64,000 nt of DNA, taken from the NCBI GenBank assembly GCA_024449915.1, contig JAMZAV010007125.1:1-64000 (forward strand). The letters are read 5' to 3'. Every line of letters begins with the position of its first letter. Positions within the stretch are counted from its first letter, which is position 1. The notes beneath the pieces are model-generated. The model worked only from the letters and a program-made list of their open reading frames with translations. It was not told the origin of the DNA and did not search any database. The translations under genes were made by a program, and so were the position numbers. Positions 10,600 through 22,600 of the stretch are shown here, piece after piece. The stretch comes from Sweltsa coloradensis. Lineage: Eukaryota; Arthropoda; Insecta; Plecoptera; Chloroperlidae.

Positions 10600-12175
10600 A
10601 CCTCTAAATACGAATTTATTATTTATTTATTATTTTATAACGAGATTGAACAAAACGAACGATGGACAAAAGAACAATGACGACGCGTCGTAAGTGTTTA
10701 TGCAACACTTGCACTGCCTTGTTGTTCACAAGCCATCCTGGTACTTGTGCACTTAACTCATTGTTTTTGCTCACCAGCCATCCTAATACTTTTGTCATCA
10801 ATTTCTTGGTTTTGTAAAGGACGCTATGTTTCTTTGTTCAACAACGTGCTATCATCACACTGAAATTACTATGCATCGGCCTCGTATGGTTAGTGTTATT
10901 CTCTGTAACTTCGATAAGTTATTAATAAATACAGTGTTTTTTACTTGTGATTTGCAATTCAAGTGTGGTTATTGTGTCCGTGGATTCGATGAACCAGGGC
11001 CTTCATTTACAGTCCACTCATTGTTTATCTTTACTGGTCATCCATTCACTCCAGAGTTTCATTTTCATCTTAAGTACAACCCATTCATCTCTTTCCCAAC
11101 ATATTTTGTCCCATTCGGGCCGATACAATTCAAAATGGTTCCACGTGGAAAACTTAATCGGCTTTCGCAAGTAATTCGTTTCGTCGGCGACTTCACAACG
11201 CAGTTGACGTCTAGGCATACCGACGTAGCAAGAGTCTCTCACGGGCCCAGCAGCAGTCTGAAGTACGGCGTCATCAGGACATCTTAAAGGACCCAGTGGC
11301 GGACGCGTGTCTTTCAGTGCACATCATCACAATTCAGTAAGCTATCTGCTGTACCTTTATATAGCCTATTTACTATACTTTCATTGATTTCAAAAACTTC
11401 CATCATGCAGGGCAGGGAGAAGTGATTTAATTAAACGGTCGTGGAATAAAATCAAAGCTCGGCTTACACGCATACAACGTTATAAACGATGTCAATAACC
11501 ACTCAAATCTGAGTGCAAATCAGAGTTAGGTCAGAAACTTTATTCTATTGGGATCGTTCGAGGAATACAATCACGTTTGAAATAGAAAGACACAAAAGAC
11601 GATTTGAATCATGAAACTACAGACATCTTAAACTTATACTTTGAGGCTTATGCTAAATAATAATGACATACTCACCCAACCATTTACCTATTGATACACC
11701 ATCAAGTATGTTCTGGCAACGGGTCCGCTTATTAGCACTCATAAAACAATCTGATAAACTCCTGTATAAGCTACCACAATTCTAGGTGAACTAAAAACCT
11801 CTTACTAACTGACGTCTTTCAACAATGTTATATCATTTTTAGTTTTAAATCTAGTAGAGTTCAAATAATATGTAAAACACTTTGAGGGAAATAACTCTAT
11901 TTTTTTATATAAAATAACAGTTGCGGAATGACAGAAAAACTATTTCCGTCCTTCAGTTTCTTGTGAAAAAAAAACAAAAAATCATATTATCAAAAGTATA
12001 TCATCAAACCACAGGGACAATAGCCAAGTTGATAAATTAACATTTCACCAGGAAGTTGACAAAAAACAAGGTGATTACAAACAAAAAGGCTATTTATTAG
12101 AATGACTTAAGGAATCCACGTAGGGGGAAAATAAGTACTCGGTTGGCTTATACAAAGTTTCTTTTAATGTTATCA
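10600..12175. other. Unassigned stretch between LINE and Penelope element
   Basis: Contains a 153-codon plus-strand open frame (10826-11287) and a 74-codon minus frame across the same bases. Neither resembles a known family to me. 10730-10800 holds a short approximate duplication of an ACAAGCCATCCTGGTACTT-like block. The rest is AT-rich and probably non-coding, perhaps the 3' flank of the Penelope element. Confidence 0.35.
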
Positions 12176-12179
12176 AAGC

Positions 12180-12935
12180 TACCTCTTTCAATTTCCTTTT
12201 ATCCAAATAGCTTTAAGTTAAACGCCTAGATTGTAGAAGTAGAATTGATGAACCTTGGCCCATGCATGTTCTACTAGTTTCGTGACATGAGATAACAGCA
12301 TCTGACTTTCAATGTTTTTCCTACTCTCATTAACTCAAACATGATAGGACGTCCGGTTTTTCCTATGTATACGGACATCACAGTTTCCGCAAGGGATCTC
12401 GTTAAACATAACCCTTGTCATTGGACTTCATTCACAGGTTAGTTTTTTGCAAGTGGCTTCTAATGGTTTTAATGATTTAAAGATGTTTTATATTGAATTT
12501 TGATCCAATACGCCGAAGAGATTCTAAAAGCCCTTCTGATAGGGAATATGAGCACATGCTATAGTTGAAACACGTTCTTCTTGATTTGTGGTTACGTTAA
12601 TGATGTCCCTGGGATACCCATTATTCACAAGAGGATGTTTGGGCTTTTTACTTCCTAGTCGAAGGACTCTTTACTAGAGCCATCAATTTGGGCTCATGAA
12701 CTAATGCAATACCAGTCTTGATATTGGTCGGGCTGGTTTGACTCAAAATTCAGATATCTTCCTGAGAAAGTGGGTTTTCTATAGACCTTCCATCGTCAGT
12801 CATTGTTGGAGTTCTTAGAAGGATATCCAAAAACGAAGTTCACCATCATTCTCTACCTCTATAGTGAAATTATATGGAATCATGAAAGTATTTAATCCAC
12901 CAAAAATGTCTACGGTCTAAATTTGCAGCATAACC
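12180..12935 (-). mobile_element. Penelope-like element, RT end plus GIY-YIG nuclease
   Basis: On the minus strand, from high to low coordinates: a degraded (Y)VDDIF RT active site (about 12915), FTIEVENDGELRF then LDILL (12800-12880), VYRKPTFSGRYLNF (12740-12785), and, after a decayed connector, IPCGNCD (12377-12397) with VYIGKTGRP (12345-12372). The VYRKPT..GRYLN block and the IPCG.C/YIG.TGR combination are hallmarks of Penelope-like elements, which encode an RT joined to a GIY-YIG endonuclease. At least four frameshifts are present. The N-terminal RT part is missing, so this is a 5'-truncated copy. It sits between two copies of one LINE. Confidence 0.75.
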
Positions 12936-13244
12936 TCGTAGAGGTGGGTGGCCGCTAGCTGAATGGTGGGAGTGGGTCTCAGATTAGGGAGCCTGCCTTG
13001 GCGTTGGCGTATACAGACTCGTGACTATGTTACATTTTCTCTTAGCAAACGACACATTCTTAGATGATGGTGGAGGTGCCGGTGCATGTTTTACTAACTT
13101 TATTGGTGGAGGTGCCGGACCAGATTTTTTTTGCCGATACTCAAAATGACATTGAAAAGATCCAGACTCAAAAAAGGAATTCGAGATTATGAAGTAATTT
13201 TTTTTACAAGTTAAAAACCAATTATAACATTTCGTGTTATAACG

Positions 13245-14975
13245 GCCGTGTCTTCGAGGAATTCAATGACCAACAACTCTCGTTTAACAATGTAGAAACT
13301 TCAATTCAAACAATAGTCCGCTTCCAGCATGGTGTTTGACAAAAGCTAAAATTGGACACACCACGTTGTGAGTTACGCAAAGATGCATGTTGAAAATCAA
13401 CCTATTGAAAGTTTCAGGCAATTACATCGTGGGGTGCAGCTAAGGACTTGCATGTTGAGAATTTACGGATCCTCTAGTTTGCTCCAAGATGGACTATGGA
13501 TGTTTCGTATATCTTCAGCAAGTAACACAAACCTAAAAAATTCTAGACACAGTCCAATCATGGGGTCTTGTCTTGCTCTTGGTGCATTTCGAACGAGCCC
13601 GGTAGGTCAGCTGTTATGCCGAGTCGGTGTGTCCTCATTGGCAGGAACAGCGAAAACCTCTTGATGGGTACGTACGAAATGAAAATTTAACTCTATGCCT
13701 AACCATCATAAACATGATGTTTCATGTGAAATATGTCGGACACTTTGATAAACAAACGTGGCCAACCCTTCCATGGGGTTAAGATGTAACCTTTGTTTAA
13801 TTTATAGATTTTAATCTGCGAACAGTTTTTAATTTGTTTTAGCAATAAACCCGCCCTAGTCTACACAGAGCGAGATTCTATTCGGGACTTGTTCGTTTTG
13901 ATTAAAAATCTGCTTGTGATAGATATTCAAAATAACTTTAAAAGATTTGTCATGAACATCAAAGGTTTACTTTGATATTCACAGATGGCTCCAAATTTGA
14001 CAACACGGTGGGAAGTGTCTGTTATTGCTCCACCTTAACTGAACGATTCAGCTAAGCGACGGTGTTCAGTTTTCACTTGCAGAGTATTTGCCATCCGTGA
14101 AGCTCTTAAAAAATTCTACGTGTCGATGTGGAGAATACCTTTTGTGTTCAGAAGCTTAGGTCACTTCAAGTTATAAAACTCATGGTATCTAGTCATCATT
14201 GGTACAAGACATTAAATTCTATTTAGAATAACTAATCCCTAAGGGTTATATAATAGAGTTTTGCTGAAAAACATGGACACGCGGGCATAGAGGTGACTGA
14301 TCACGCTGATCGGGTGCTAAGGAAGTCCCAGCGTCGCGACGTTGATTCAAATCTAATTCCAGTTCCGATGTCAAGAGTAGATTCAAGCAAAGATTGTTGG
14401 ATGTTGGGATGTGTTGCAAAATAACAAAATTTCGAAGTGTGAGCCCACATTGACTAAAAATTTCGTACACCTACGTCTCGACTCTCACGTAAAGAAGAGG
14501 TGGTATTGTCTAGAATTCGTATAGACCACACACGCCTAAATCAGGAAGCTCTTAACCAGAAAAAAGGTTATTCTCATATGTGACACATGTGATGTTAACT
14601 TTAACCGTAAATCATATGCTAGCAGAATGTACCAAATTTATGCCTTGCACACGCAATTTGTCTCTCCAAATCATAGAAGAATTCTATATTGATAACGGCG
14701 ACTAAACTTTCTTAAATTTCGATCATAGTATCTATTTAACAAAATTTAATTCATATCATAACATTTCTTTCTATTCTTTTGTCATTCACATACCTAAACT
14801 TTTATTTTGCGTATTAACCTTTCATCACATCAATTTATTTTGGTATTATATATACAAGAAACAATCTCATCATCAAACATACTGCATTAACTCTTCTCAT
14901 TTACTTATATACACAGGCGGCGCAATATGACCTAACCGGTTGAAGCGCCTCTAGTTTATCCACGTCGTCGTCGTC
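13245..14975 (+). mobile_element. LINE copy 2, 5'-truncated
   Basis: Same family as 7080-10395. It starts near the RT thumb (GGCCGTGTCTTCGAGGAATT) and keeps LLRIYGSS (about 13455), LALGAFRTSP (13575-13605), RNase H FTDGS (about 13976), the SREEVV-type C-terminus (about 14475-14500) and the same 3' UTR and tail motif (14912-14975), ending in a (GTC)n-like tract. Comparison with copy 1 shows that most differences are single-base gains and losses, some in one copy and some in the other. 5' truncation is usual for target-primed reverse transcription. Confidence 0.85.
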
Positions 14976-15154
14976 ATTTACCTTGGATGAAAAAACTTCT
15001 AAGTTCCTTCTTTTACTTCATATTACGTAATAAAACAAATTTTTGTCATTAACTTTCGACTTTTGAGTGTATTTGTACAACTTAATTAAGGTATTATGTT
15101 TTTTATATTGAAAACAATGTTATAACACTAAAAAACTCACAACAAGATCTTATT

Positions 15155-15545
15155 TAATCATCCCGTCTGCCGGGAAAGAATCGCCAAAGCAACGCCTCTG
15201 TAACGTAAAAGCGATTCAAGAGAGAAAAAAGTCCACCTCGCAAACTCAGTAGTATGAAGTGTAGTATTTTACTCCCGAAAAGAGGCGAGCTCTGGCCAAG
15301 AGTCGTCGAGACCCTGGCCCCCTTCCCTTGACGGACAGCTCGACGGGACGATGACGACAATGACACCACGACGCGATGACGAAGACAGTTACGACTGCGC
15401 GTGAGGAACCCCCTCGTTTCACCACCCGTGGCGATTCTGCACCAGTATGCGCTCCTCCTCACAACACCTTAGGATAGAGTGTCTATTTTATTTTCCTTTC
15501 TCTTTTTTCTCGGCCTAACGAACTATCGGTTGACGCGTCCTAATC
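15155..15545 (+). repeat. GC-rich ~360-bp repeat, near full-length
   Basis: Runs from CGTCTGCCGGGAAAGAATCG through AAGCGATTCAAGAGAGAAAA, ACTCCCGAAAAGAGGCGAGC, the (GAC)n block, CGCGTGAGGAACCCCC, the CACCAGTATGCGCTCCTCC block and GGATAGAGTG. A T-rich insertion follows, then CGGTTGACGCGTCCTAATCC. A 102-codon minus frame across it is not conserved in other copies. Confidence 0.7.
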
Positions 15546-15557
15546 CAAATAAACAAA

Positions 15558-15690
15558 ACTCTTGATGGTTACGTACGTAATGAAAGTAAAAGTATTTTCA
15601 TTACCACCTAGCAAATTAGGATATTTTTAATACCAAAACTTATCAGACATTTTATAAAGCAAACCGATTGTAGTAGACTGGAAATAACGT
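15558..15690 (+). mobile_element. Fragment of the same LINE (thumb to RNase H spacer)
   Basis: CTCTTGATGGTTACGTACGT, AATGAAAGT and the following bases align with 13660-13770 of LINE copy 2 and 9085-9160 of copy 1. Only about 130 bases remain, attached to the end of the GC-rich repeat. Confidence 0.5.
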
Positions 15691-15699
15691 TCTATTTAG

Positions 15700-16605
15700 C
15701 CAAAGTGAATTTAATGGAGCAAGCACGTTGAGCTTAGTATTTAGATAAAACATCACAAGCATTTGGCATTTATATATTCGATGTAAGGTAATGCCATTAG
15801 CATAATGACCAGATTCGAAGAATTGTAATTAGCTTCGATGGGCAGATTCAAAGACTTGGACAATATTATTAGAGCAGGATGTCATTAAGGTGTCACAGGC
15901 GTTAAGCATACATCTTGGAGATGAAACGGACATGGGGTGAGGGGGATTGCGGGAGAGACGTGTTGCGAGGGGGCCTCACGAAGTTCGGCTTCAAAATATT
16001 TTAAATTTGCCCTCCACTAGCGAGCCGTATATTTACGACGAGGCAGTGGGATCTGTTGTATTGCAGAAAGTGTTTGAGAGGACGCGAGATGCCGCTCACA
16101 CATTGCCCAAGGTCGCACTGAGATCAAATGTCACCATTCACGAGATGCGTAAAATGAGTGTCGTCCGTCAAGTATAAAGAAGGTTTTACATTCAATAATG
16201 TTTGTATTGAGTGTCGAACCCATCACATAATGAGAGGGAAAACCAAATAATTCAATTAAGTTTAGTGTTTGTCTCTATGCAATGATATTATTCTATTGTG
16301 TGTGTTCCTGAGGGATTGCAAACAAAAGACATTACGCAACATTTGAAATAAGTATCAGTTATATATTCTGAATACAAGCTAGACCATTCAACATAAAAAT
16401 TATTGTCAGTAAAATGTGACGCGACTTGGTTCAAGTCCAGAAAACAATCTGGTCACAGGATACACACCCACCAACTCTATAACTAGACCCGGGTCAGATC
16501 CCCGGGTCAGGACACAAGTTTTATAGCTTAGTATTTCATCACTGCATTATTATAATATGCTAGGCATACGATATTACAATAATAATCAGTACTACGTAAT
16601 AATAA
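15700..16605. other. Unassigned stretch
   Basis: A 76-codon plus-strand open frame (15947-16177) has balanced composition but no family I recognise, so a small exon cannot be excluded. A GACCCGGG...CCCGGGTC hairpin lies at 16486-16508. AAT-like short repeats occur near 16550-16610. Confidence 0.3.
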
Positions 16606-16609
16606 TCAG

Positions 16610-16685
16610 GGACAGGTGTAGACGGGATTCAGAACCGAGACCTCCCGAATTCAATCAAGCCATTGAGCCAACACTTGTCAGTATA
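16610..16685 (-). repeat. tRNA-like SINE head
   Basis: The reverse complement reads TGTTGGCTCAATGGCTTGA (A-box-like), then AGGTCTCGGTTCTGAATCCC (B-box-like) and GTCTACACC. It shares the AGGTCTCGG...CTACACC block with the head at 21960-22030. The order and spacing fit a tRNA-derived SINE promoter, but acceptor pairing is poor. Confidence 0.45.
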
Positions 16686-17324
16686 TTACATAAATTGGGC
16701 TAACTTGCCCTTATTTTTTCGCGGAGCAAACATTGTTGTATCCTCCAAAGATCAATGTCAGCACAATTAGTGAAAGGGATATGTAGGTACACTGGTACAG
16801 GATAGTCAGTGATATCATCCCGAAAAAATAATTTATGGGTATACGCTCTTCCGGGTAACGAGCACGGTTGGAACAATGGGGGGTCTGAGGGTTGCCCCAC
16901 AGTTGATACGGGTGCGAAGCGACAAGCCCCGGCAAAAATTTCGCATCTCAAGGGATAGGGAGTATTTTGACGATTTTGTTTTACAAAACCTTAACAAATA
17001 TATGAAAACATTGCAAAATAAGAAAAATGTATCAACATTTATATAATAATCTAAGAAAATAATTAATTTCAAATAAAAAGTTGCGCTCCCCTCGCCCCTC
17101 TCGACCAAATTCGCCCTCCATAGTTACGCCATGTTATATGTAAGTAGTGATAAAGACAATGTTTAGGTACTTCACAGTCACGCAGCACAAAGCACATCGT
17201 ATACTGCTTTCATTATCGGTGTTACTTATTTATTATGTGCACGATGCTAGGACGACTACAAGCCAAAGTCACGTTACACATTCCTACTGATGGACTCGAA
17301 TCCACAATCAGAAGTCTAAATAAA

Positions 17325-17400
17325 ATCTGCCTACAGCGGAATAGAAACCTGGACCTCTTCATTGGAAGCACGAGCTCTACCACACGAACAACGAGTTCAT
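17325..17400 (-). repeat. tRNA-like SINE head
   Basis: The reverse complement reads GTGTGGTAGAGCTCGTGCTT (A-box TGGTAGAGC), CCAATGAAGAGGTCCAGG and then GGTTTCTATTCC (B-box with one extra base). This is a typical tRNA-like module. A plus-strand open frame over the same bases is not meaningful. Confidence 0.5.
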
Positions 17401-17409
17401 ACTTTACGT

Positions 17410-18655
17410 CTATTAGAAAACCAATACAGAAAAACTGTGATGAATACAATTGAAAACAGTGTTTTAACTACTAATTGGGTTTTCATATTGATATGCTATA
17501 CAGTCCGCGTTGATGGATGCTCACCGCTCTCTTTTAGTTTATCGAGAACGATTCTCTAATGTTATCTTGAGTGTGAGACGCAGAAATCAGGGTTTATGAT
17601 AGAGATAATATCTCACTCTTACCAACAACAAATGTGACAGATAGCGGGCGGACCCTATGTGTGAGTGAGTGTGTAACACCGGTTTTCTCGCTACGTCCAG
17701 GTGTGCTGTTCACCTTTCGCCGACAAAGACCAGACATTGCATGCGATTGTGTGTGTGTGGTGGGGGGGGGGGGGGCGATGTGATAGTGAAAAGTGAAATC
17801 AAGGTTTCCCCTATTCTTAAGCAAAACATTTTAGTTCAGAAGTGTTAGTATATTTGTGTGAAGTCAACCCGTTCGGCCAAAATCGCTGGCAATTGAAAAC
17901 TGTCGATTGTCGATAGCTTAAATCATCCTTTTTCCAATATTTTCTCCCAGAATTATTTTTGGTACTCAAAAAAATGAAGGTGTGGCCATGTAAAAACAGG
18001 ACACCCACTCAAGGACCACCAAAATTGAGCCCAAGCATTCATTAAAAATTAAATTAGATATCAAATAAATGTAAACTTTTTTTACTGAATCACACATGTA
18101 ACAAATCAATCCTAAGTGATCATTTTACTCCCTTACCCAAATAGCTAGAGATTCCAGGTGGCCTTGGCTTGCATAAAATAGGTATATACGGTTTATAATA
18201 TCGAAATATTGTGTATTATCACATGAATAAATTAATGGGATTGCTCAGTTTTAAGTTGCAACAGATTGTTTTATTTATTTGGAGAAAGGGCGCGTCAACC
18301 GTTAGGCATAACTCACAAACATGCTTGAAACTGTTTTTTTTTTTCTTTTGTTTTTGTAGCAGGTAGTATAGTAGTATTGTTTTCAGGTGGCGTATCCAAG
18401 GGGGCGGAGGGGGGGGTGGGTAGGGGTGAAGCCCCCCCATGCCCCCAAAAAAAAACAAAAAACAAGTGTGATCGATGAAGAAAAATATAAGGATGGGAGC
18501 ACCCAACTAGATATTACATAGGTAATTACAATACTTACAAAGTCAGGGACTTCGCACAATAAGAAATTTTATGATTCGCATAGCAATTTAGGTATGTATT
18601 GACTATACAACGTGTTTAGAGGGCTTTGAAAATGTCAAATACGAGAAAAAAAATG
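17410..18655. other. Unassigned stretch with G- and C-runs
   Basis: Contains a GT-rich tract ending in a run of about 14 G (17761-17774) and G/C homopolymers at 18405-18450. No coding motif was found on either strand. Confidence 0.4.
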
Positions 18656-18664
18656 CGAAAAAGG

Positions 18665-18728
18665 CCTCCGGGGATAGGGTTCGCACCAGGACCCAGTCTG
18701 TTTGGCATATTGAGCAACCCCCCCCCCC
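18665..18728 (-). repeat. Weak tRNA-like SINE head
   Basis: The reverse complement has TTGCTCAATATGCCAAAC, then GGTCCTGGTGCGAACCC, a B-box with one substitution. It looks like a decayed member of the tRNA-like heads seen at 16.6 and 22.0 kb. Confidence 0.3.
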
Positions 18729-18729
18729 A

Positions 18730-20030
18730 TTGGACATTCCTGGAACACCACTAGTGTTCTTTATTCATTAGACTAGTTGCTATTTTCATAGTCAATACAA
18801 ATATTGTTAGGCCTACATCAAGATACTATGGAGAAATGCAAGCTGACAAACTACTAATCTAAACAAGCTACAATAATTAATGTTCAATACCACCACGCAC
18901 ACAAGTCACGGATATTTTAAATACTTGTGAAAGTTGCGTATATAATTTCAAAAGGTGTAATAATTTTTTTAGTATCGAAAGCAAATGTTTTATTTCAAAA
19001 TTTTCTTAGTACGGTATCATGTTTTTATAAAGTTTAAATAAGTTAATTTTATTTAATAGATTGTTCTAAGTTATGCAGATATGACAATTGTGGATAAGTA
19101 AGTTCAGCTGAACTGCAGGAAGACAGCATTACGCAGATATAATATATTATTATTATATCAAACACAGTGAACCGATTTGTTTCCAGTATTTTTACATTGT
19201 CTGTCTGTTTGTTTCCAGATCGGTATATAATCTCTTTATTGTACTACTCTTACTGCACACTAATGATTATCGTTTTATAGCAGAGATTTCATCGTAGAAA
19301 CTAGTAACGTTAAAAACTTTGCCTTCGGGAAATATATGAACCTTTTCCGCCATAGGTAACTCAGGGGCCCAGTCATTCAACCCCCAAATATTGTTATCAC
19401 CCCCATGCCCCACAGCAAAGATAATCAGCTAGATAGAGCAGTTTGAAAAGACAAAATTATTATTTGGAGTTGATAAAGAATTCTTAATAAAATTTTCTAA
19501 TGACGATGACGTGGCAAATCTAAAGAATGTGTCGTCGATCGCTATGTGGTATCCGATATGTTGGTTAGGTACTTGCATGGCACAATAACAATATTCACAA
19601 ATAACAATGATGCGTGATTGGATAACACGGTCAAAAAAAGTAAAGACTGTCAAGGCATACGTTGTCGGAGCCCAGATTTACACACGATGCATGGCTTTGA
19701 GATAATTATTTTAATACGTTGCAAGAGAAATGCGTGCTGTTTTTCTTGGGGTGGGGACAGCTGTGGACTAATTTATTGGCGTTTACATGTCGTTCTTGAA
19801 AGGCACAAAAACAAAACCAAGATTGAAGATCTTTTCAGTGCAATGAGGATATGCCCATGCCGAATACAGTTTGATACAATGTCGGTTTAGATTTCTCACG
19901 TGAATATACCATTAACGTTCTGAGTGTTTTGGTGTTGTAGTGACACAATGTTCACCTTTGTATTGATTAACCCCTTTGCACCACTTACTATAACTACACC
20001 ATAATAAAATATAATACAAAATGACTGATT
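18730..20030. other. Unassigned stretch
   Basis: AT-rich, with stop codons frequent in all frames and no recognised domain or repeat border. Confidence 0.4.
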
Positions 20031-20038
20031 CATGACGC

Positions 20039-20117
20039 GTCTCCAATGTCATTTGGTAAGAGCTCCGCCCGACCGCCCGACAGCCGGATACGGCCGGGGT
20101 TCTATTCCAGTGGAGAC
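20039..20117 (+). repeat. tRNA-like sequence with perfect 7-bp acceptor pairing
   Basis: GTCTCCA (20039-20045) pairs perfectly with TGGAGAC (20111-20117). Between them lie an A-box-like TTTGGTAAGAGCTCC and a T-arm-like GGGGTTCTATTCCAG. The total is 79 bases, longer than a normal tRNA because an 8-base CCGCCCGA is duplicated in tandem in the anticodon arm (about 20064-20079). Without it the length would be 71. No CCA or clear poly-T terminator follows directly. It could be a SINE head or a tRNA pseudogene. Confidence 0.5.
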
Positions 20118-20119
20118 AA

Positions 20120-21060
20120 TTTTAATGCAATATATTTAAGATATTCGTATTGATAGTCGTGTAAATTAAAAACAGAAAACGACTCCTCAAACTGGAACCA
20201 CTATTTTACTTTCCATTTAAATGGCCTGCCGCAATGAGTCCGAGTAATGTTTGACGGGGATACTCCAGCTCGCGCAAAAAAGAAAACGCGCGGATTAGAA
20301 CCGAATGATCCGCGGTTCGGATCCAAAAGAGTAATTTTTAATTTAAATTGGACTTTGTCTGTTAATTTGACACGATCATATACTAGGCTAACAAAGATTG
20401 CGTTCCGTTACATGCTATAAAGTAAATATGTTTGTCACATCATGTGCGTGGGCGTTAATCCTAATATGAAATGATGACCATTTGCAGGTCATACTATAAA
20501 TTTAGCATTTTCTATCGAATTTATAATCGTATCCACGCTTGATTATTGCTGTGTACGTTAGTATTGGGCTCAGTGTGAAAAATAAAATGTTGATTCAAGC
20601 TTAAAGCTTACACAATAACATATGTCTACTGTGCCGTGTTCATAGCAAACAGTAAACATTTTATGCATTGATGGGTTCTGCATTAGCTGAACATTTTTAC
20701 TCTGTGGCCAATGAAATTGTTATTTCGAAAATAAAACATCCTGTCACTCAAAAAGTTAGTATCGCCAGAGTGCGCACTTGGCGGGCTGAAAAGGCTAAAA
20801 TAGCGGCAAAACATGCATTCGTTAGTTCAGTAGTTTGCCCCCCCCCGGAAACTACACCATCCGATTTGATAATTTTTTTTTATTTTGAAGATAAATGTTG
20901 AATTAGAACTTATGTTTTGTACTTTTTACATAAATTTTTTTGTATTGTTTATAAAGCTCTAAAAGTGAGGTAAATTTTCAATATTGACCAAGTCGCAATT
21001 TCTTATCAAGACCATATTATATCCCCCATTTCGAAAAATCGACAAAACATGAGTCCTCGT
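20120..21060. other. Unassigned stretch
   Basis: AT-rich, with a GC-rich palindromic patch (CCGCGGTTCGGATCC) at about 20310-20324. No gene or repeat family is recognised. Confidence 0.4.
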
Positions 21061-22060
21061 AAATTTATGTGAATAGAATAAAAAAAAAAAATTATGACGA
21101 TATGGACAGTTGTGGGGCGAGTTCTAACTGAAATGCTGGACACTGCATCGCACGATATTTATAGCTACTCCTGTGCAACCTAACAGTCAGTTAAATCCGG
21201 ATAGACTAGGTTAAGTTCCTCGAAACAATTATCATTAACAAAGCAGATTCCACGAACTTAGGTAACTTAAGACAATGTTCGCGAATACGGCATCTTTAAA
21301 CCCAAGCCGATTAAAGAAACGGCAGTAAATTGAGTCATCGTTAACAATCAGATTAAAGAACAGGTTAATGAATCTTCCATAAGGTTAAAGAATAGGTAAA
21401 AGATTTTTAATATATAACGCAACAGTCTTTAAACGAAATAAGTTCAGTCTCCGGACCAGAAAAGCAGTGGTAGGAAGGAAGTCACTGCTCTATAGAACGT
21501 ACCGTATATGTAAGGTAATGAAAAGCTTGTACATAAATATTATAATATGTTATGATTTTTTTGCTGAGATAATAACTCTCTAGCTATTATTCTCATTGTG
21601 TGAGTTAGCCCCTAGGCTGAATGCACGTAATTCCTTAAAAAATAAGATAATAAATTGTGTAGATGTAGTTAGGATATAGGAAATAATAAAGTTACATACA
21701 TTTGTTGTGTCGATTTAGGTGTAAGATATGTTTAAGACAGGAATAATAATATTGGTATTGAGATTGATGAGTGTGCTTTATTATCTTGTATTAACATGAA
21801 CGCTAAGGTCGTTATATCAATGTGTATTGATGTATTGTTTATCATTAATAAAAATTGTTGGAATCATGCCTGAGTCACTTAACTCATTGCCTCCAGTTAG
21901 GTGCACTCCCGCTCTAATCCATGCTATAAATTAGTATGTCGGTTAATCGGCTCGGTCAGTAGCAGTGGTGTAGGCTGGGTTTCGAACCCGAGACCTAGAG
22001 TTGTGAGCCTGTTAGCCGTCATACTACAGTGGGTGACAGCGATGCGGATTAGATCAGTTG
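21060..22060 (+). other. Possible 5' LTR/leader of the gypsy element, not delimited
   Basis: The region before gag has a TATA-like ATATATAACG (about 21411-21420) and AATAAAG/AATAAAA signals at about 21684 and 21847, as expected for an LTR. GGTGACAGCGATGCGGATT (about 22032-22050) could be part of a primer binding site. I cannot find a matching LTR downstream of the integrase, so the LTR borders are unproven. A 16-base duplication, GCGGATTAGATCAGTT twice, is at 22044-22075. Confidence 0.3.
21960..22032 (-). repeat. tRNA-like SINE head
   Basis: The reverse complement reads TAGTATGACGGCTAACAGGC, TCACAACTCTAGGTCTCGG, then GGGTTCGAAACCC (a perfect B-box) and AGCCTACACC. It is the best tRNA-like module among the heads. 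It overlaps the presumed end of the gypsy 5' LTR or leader, so it may predate or have inserted near that element. Confidence 0.5.
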
Positions 22061-22234
22061 CGGATTAGATCAGTTTTGGGATAGTTAAAAATTTTTGGGG
22101 GATTCAACCAGTGCAAGGAGGAACGATAGAAACGTAATTTATAAATAAATTACTGGTGACGCACTAGTAACCCTACAAGCAATAAACAGTGATTACACTG
22201 CTAGTACCGATAGCGATGAGGTTTCCTCTAGGAA

Positions 22235-22600
22235 TGTGTCGGGCTTCTTGCAGTTAATCGAAAGTTTCTGGGAAAAAATCAGGACAAACAGTTGAGGACT
22301 TTTTCTTATCAATAGATAGGCATCATTATTAGCGGGATGGGCACAGAACATTCAAAACGGGAATACTGTGTTAAGCTAGAGGCGAAAGCTAAGGAGTATT
22401 TCAATGTAGAAACCGAGCTTCACTCTGCTAATTACGAAACAATAAAGCAAGCTTTGACCAGCGATTTAAGGAACGAGAACATAAATTCGTCAGCAATCCA
22501 CGATTTAATATTGTGTGTAACGACCACAGAAAACAATAGACCCAATATGCCCGGTGCTAAGGAAGGGAAGGTCACACTCCGAGTTATTCGGAGATAGAGC
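22235..22600 (+). pseudogene. Gag-like region
   Basis: In shifting frames: TVEDFFLSID (about 22290-22320), LAGWAQNIQNGN (22328-22362), then KLEAKAKEYF (22374-22402) and IKQALTSDLRNENI (22441-22482). This is the pattern of a gypsy retrotransposon Gag core (VEDFF...A.LKL.G.A...F). The longest open piece is 86 codons from 22337. Confidence 0.65.

Noticed and set aside
10826..11287. 153-codon plus-strand frame as a gene
   Set aside because: No recognisable domain, no exon borders, and the opposite strand is open over the same bases. Long chance frames are expected somewhere in 64 kb.
20039..20117. Functional tRNA gene
   Set aside because: Too long by an internal duplication, weak D-arm, and no clear Pol III terminator. 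A SINE head or pseudogene is more likely.
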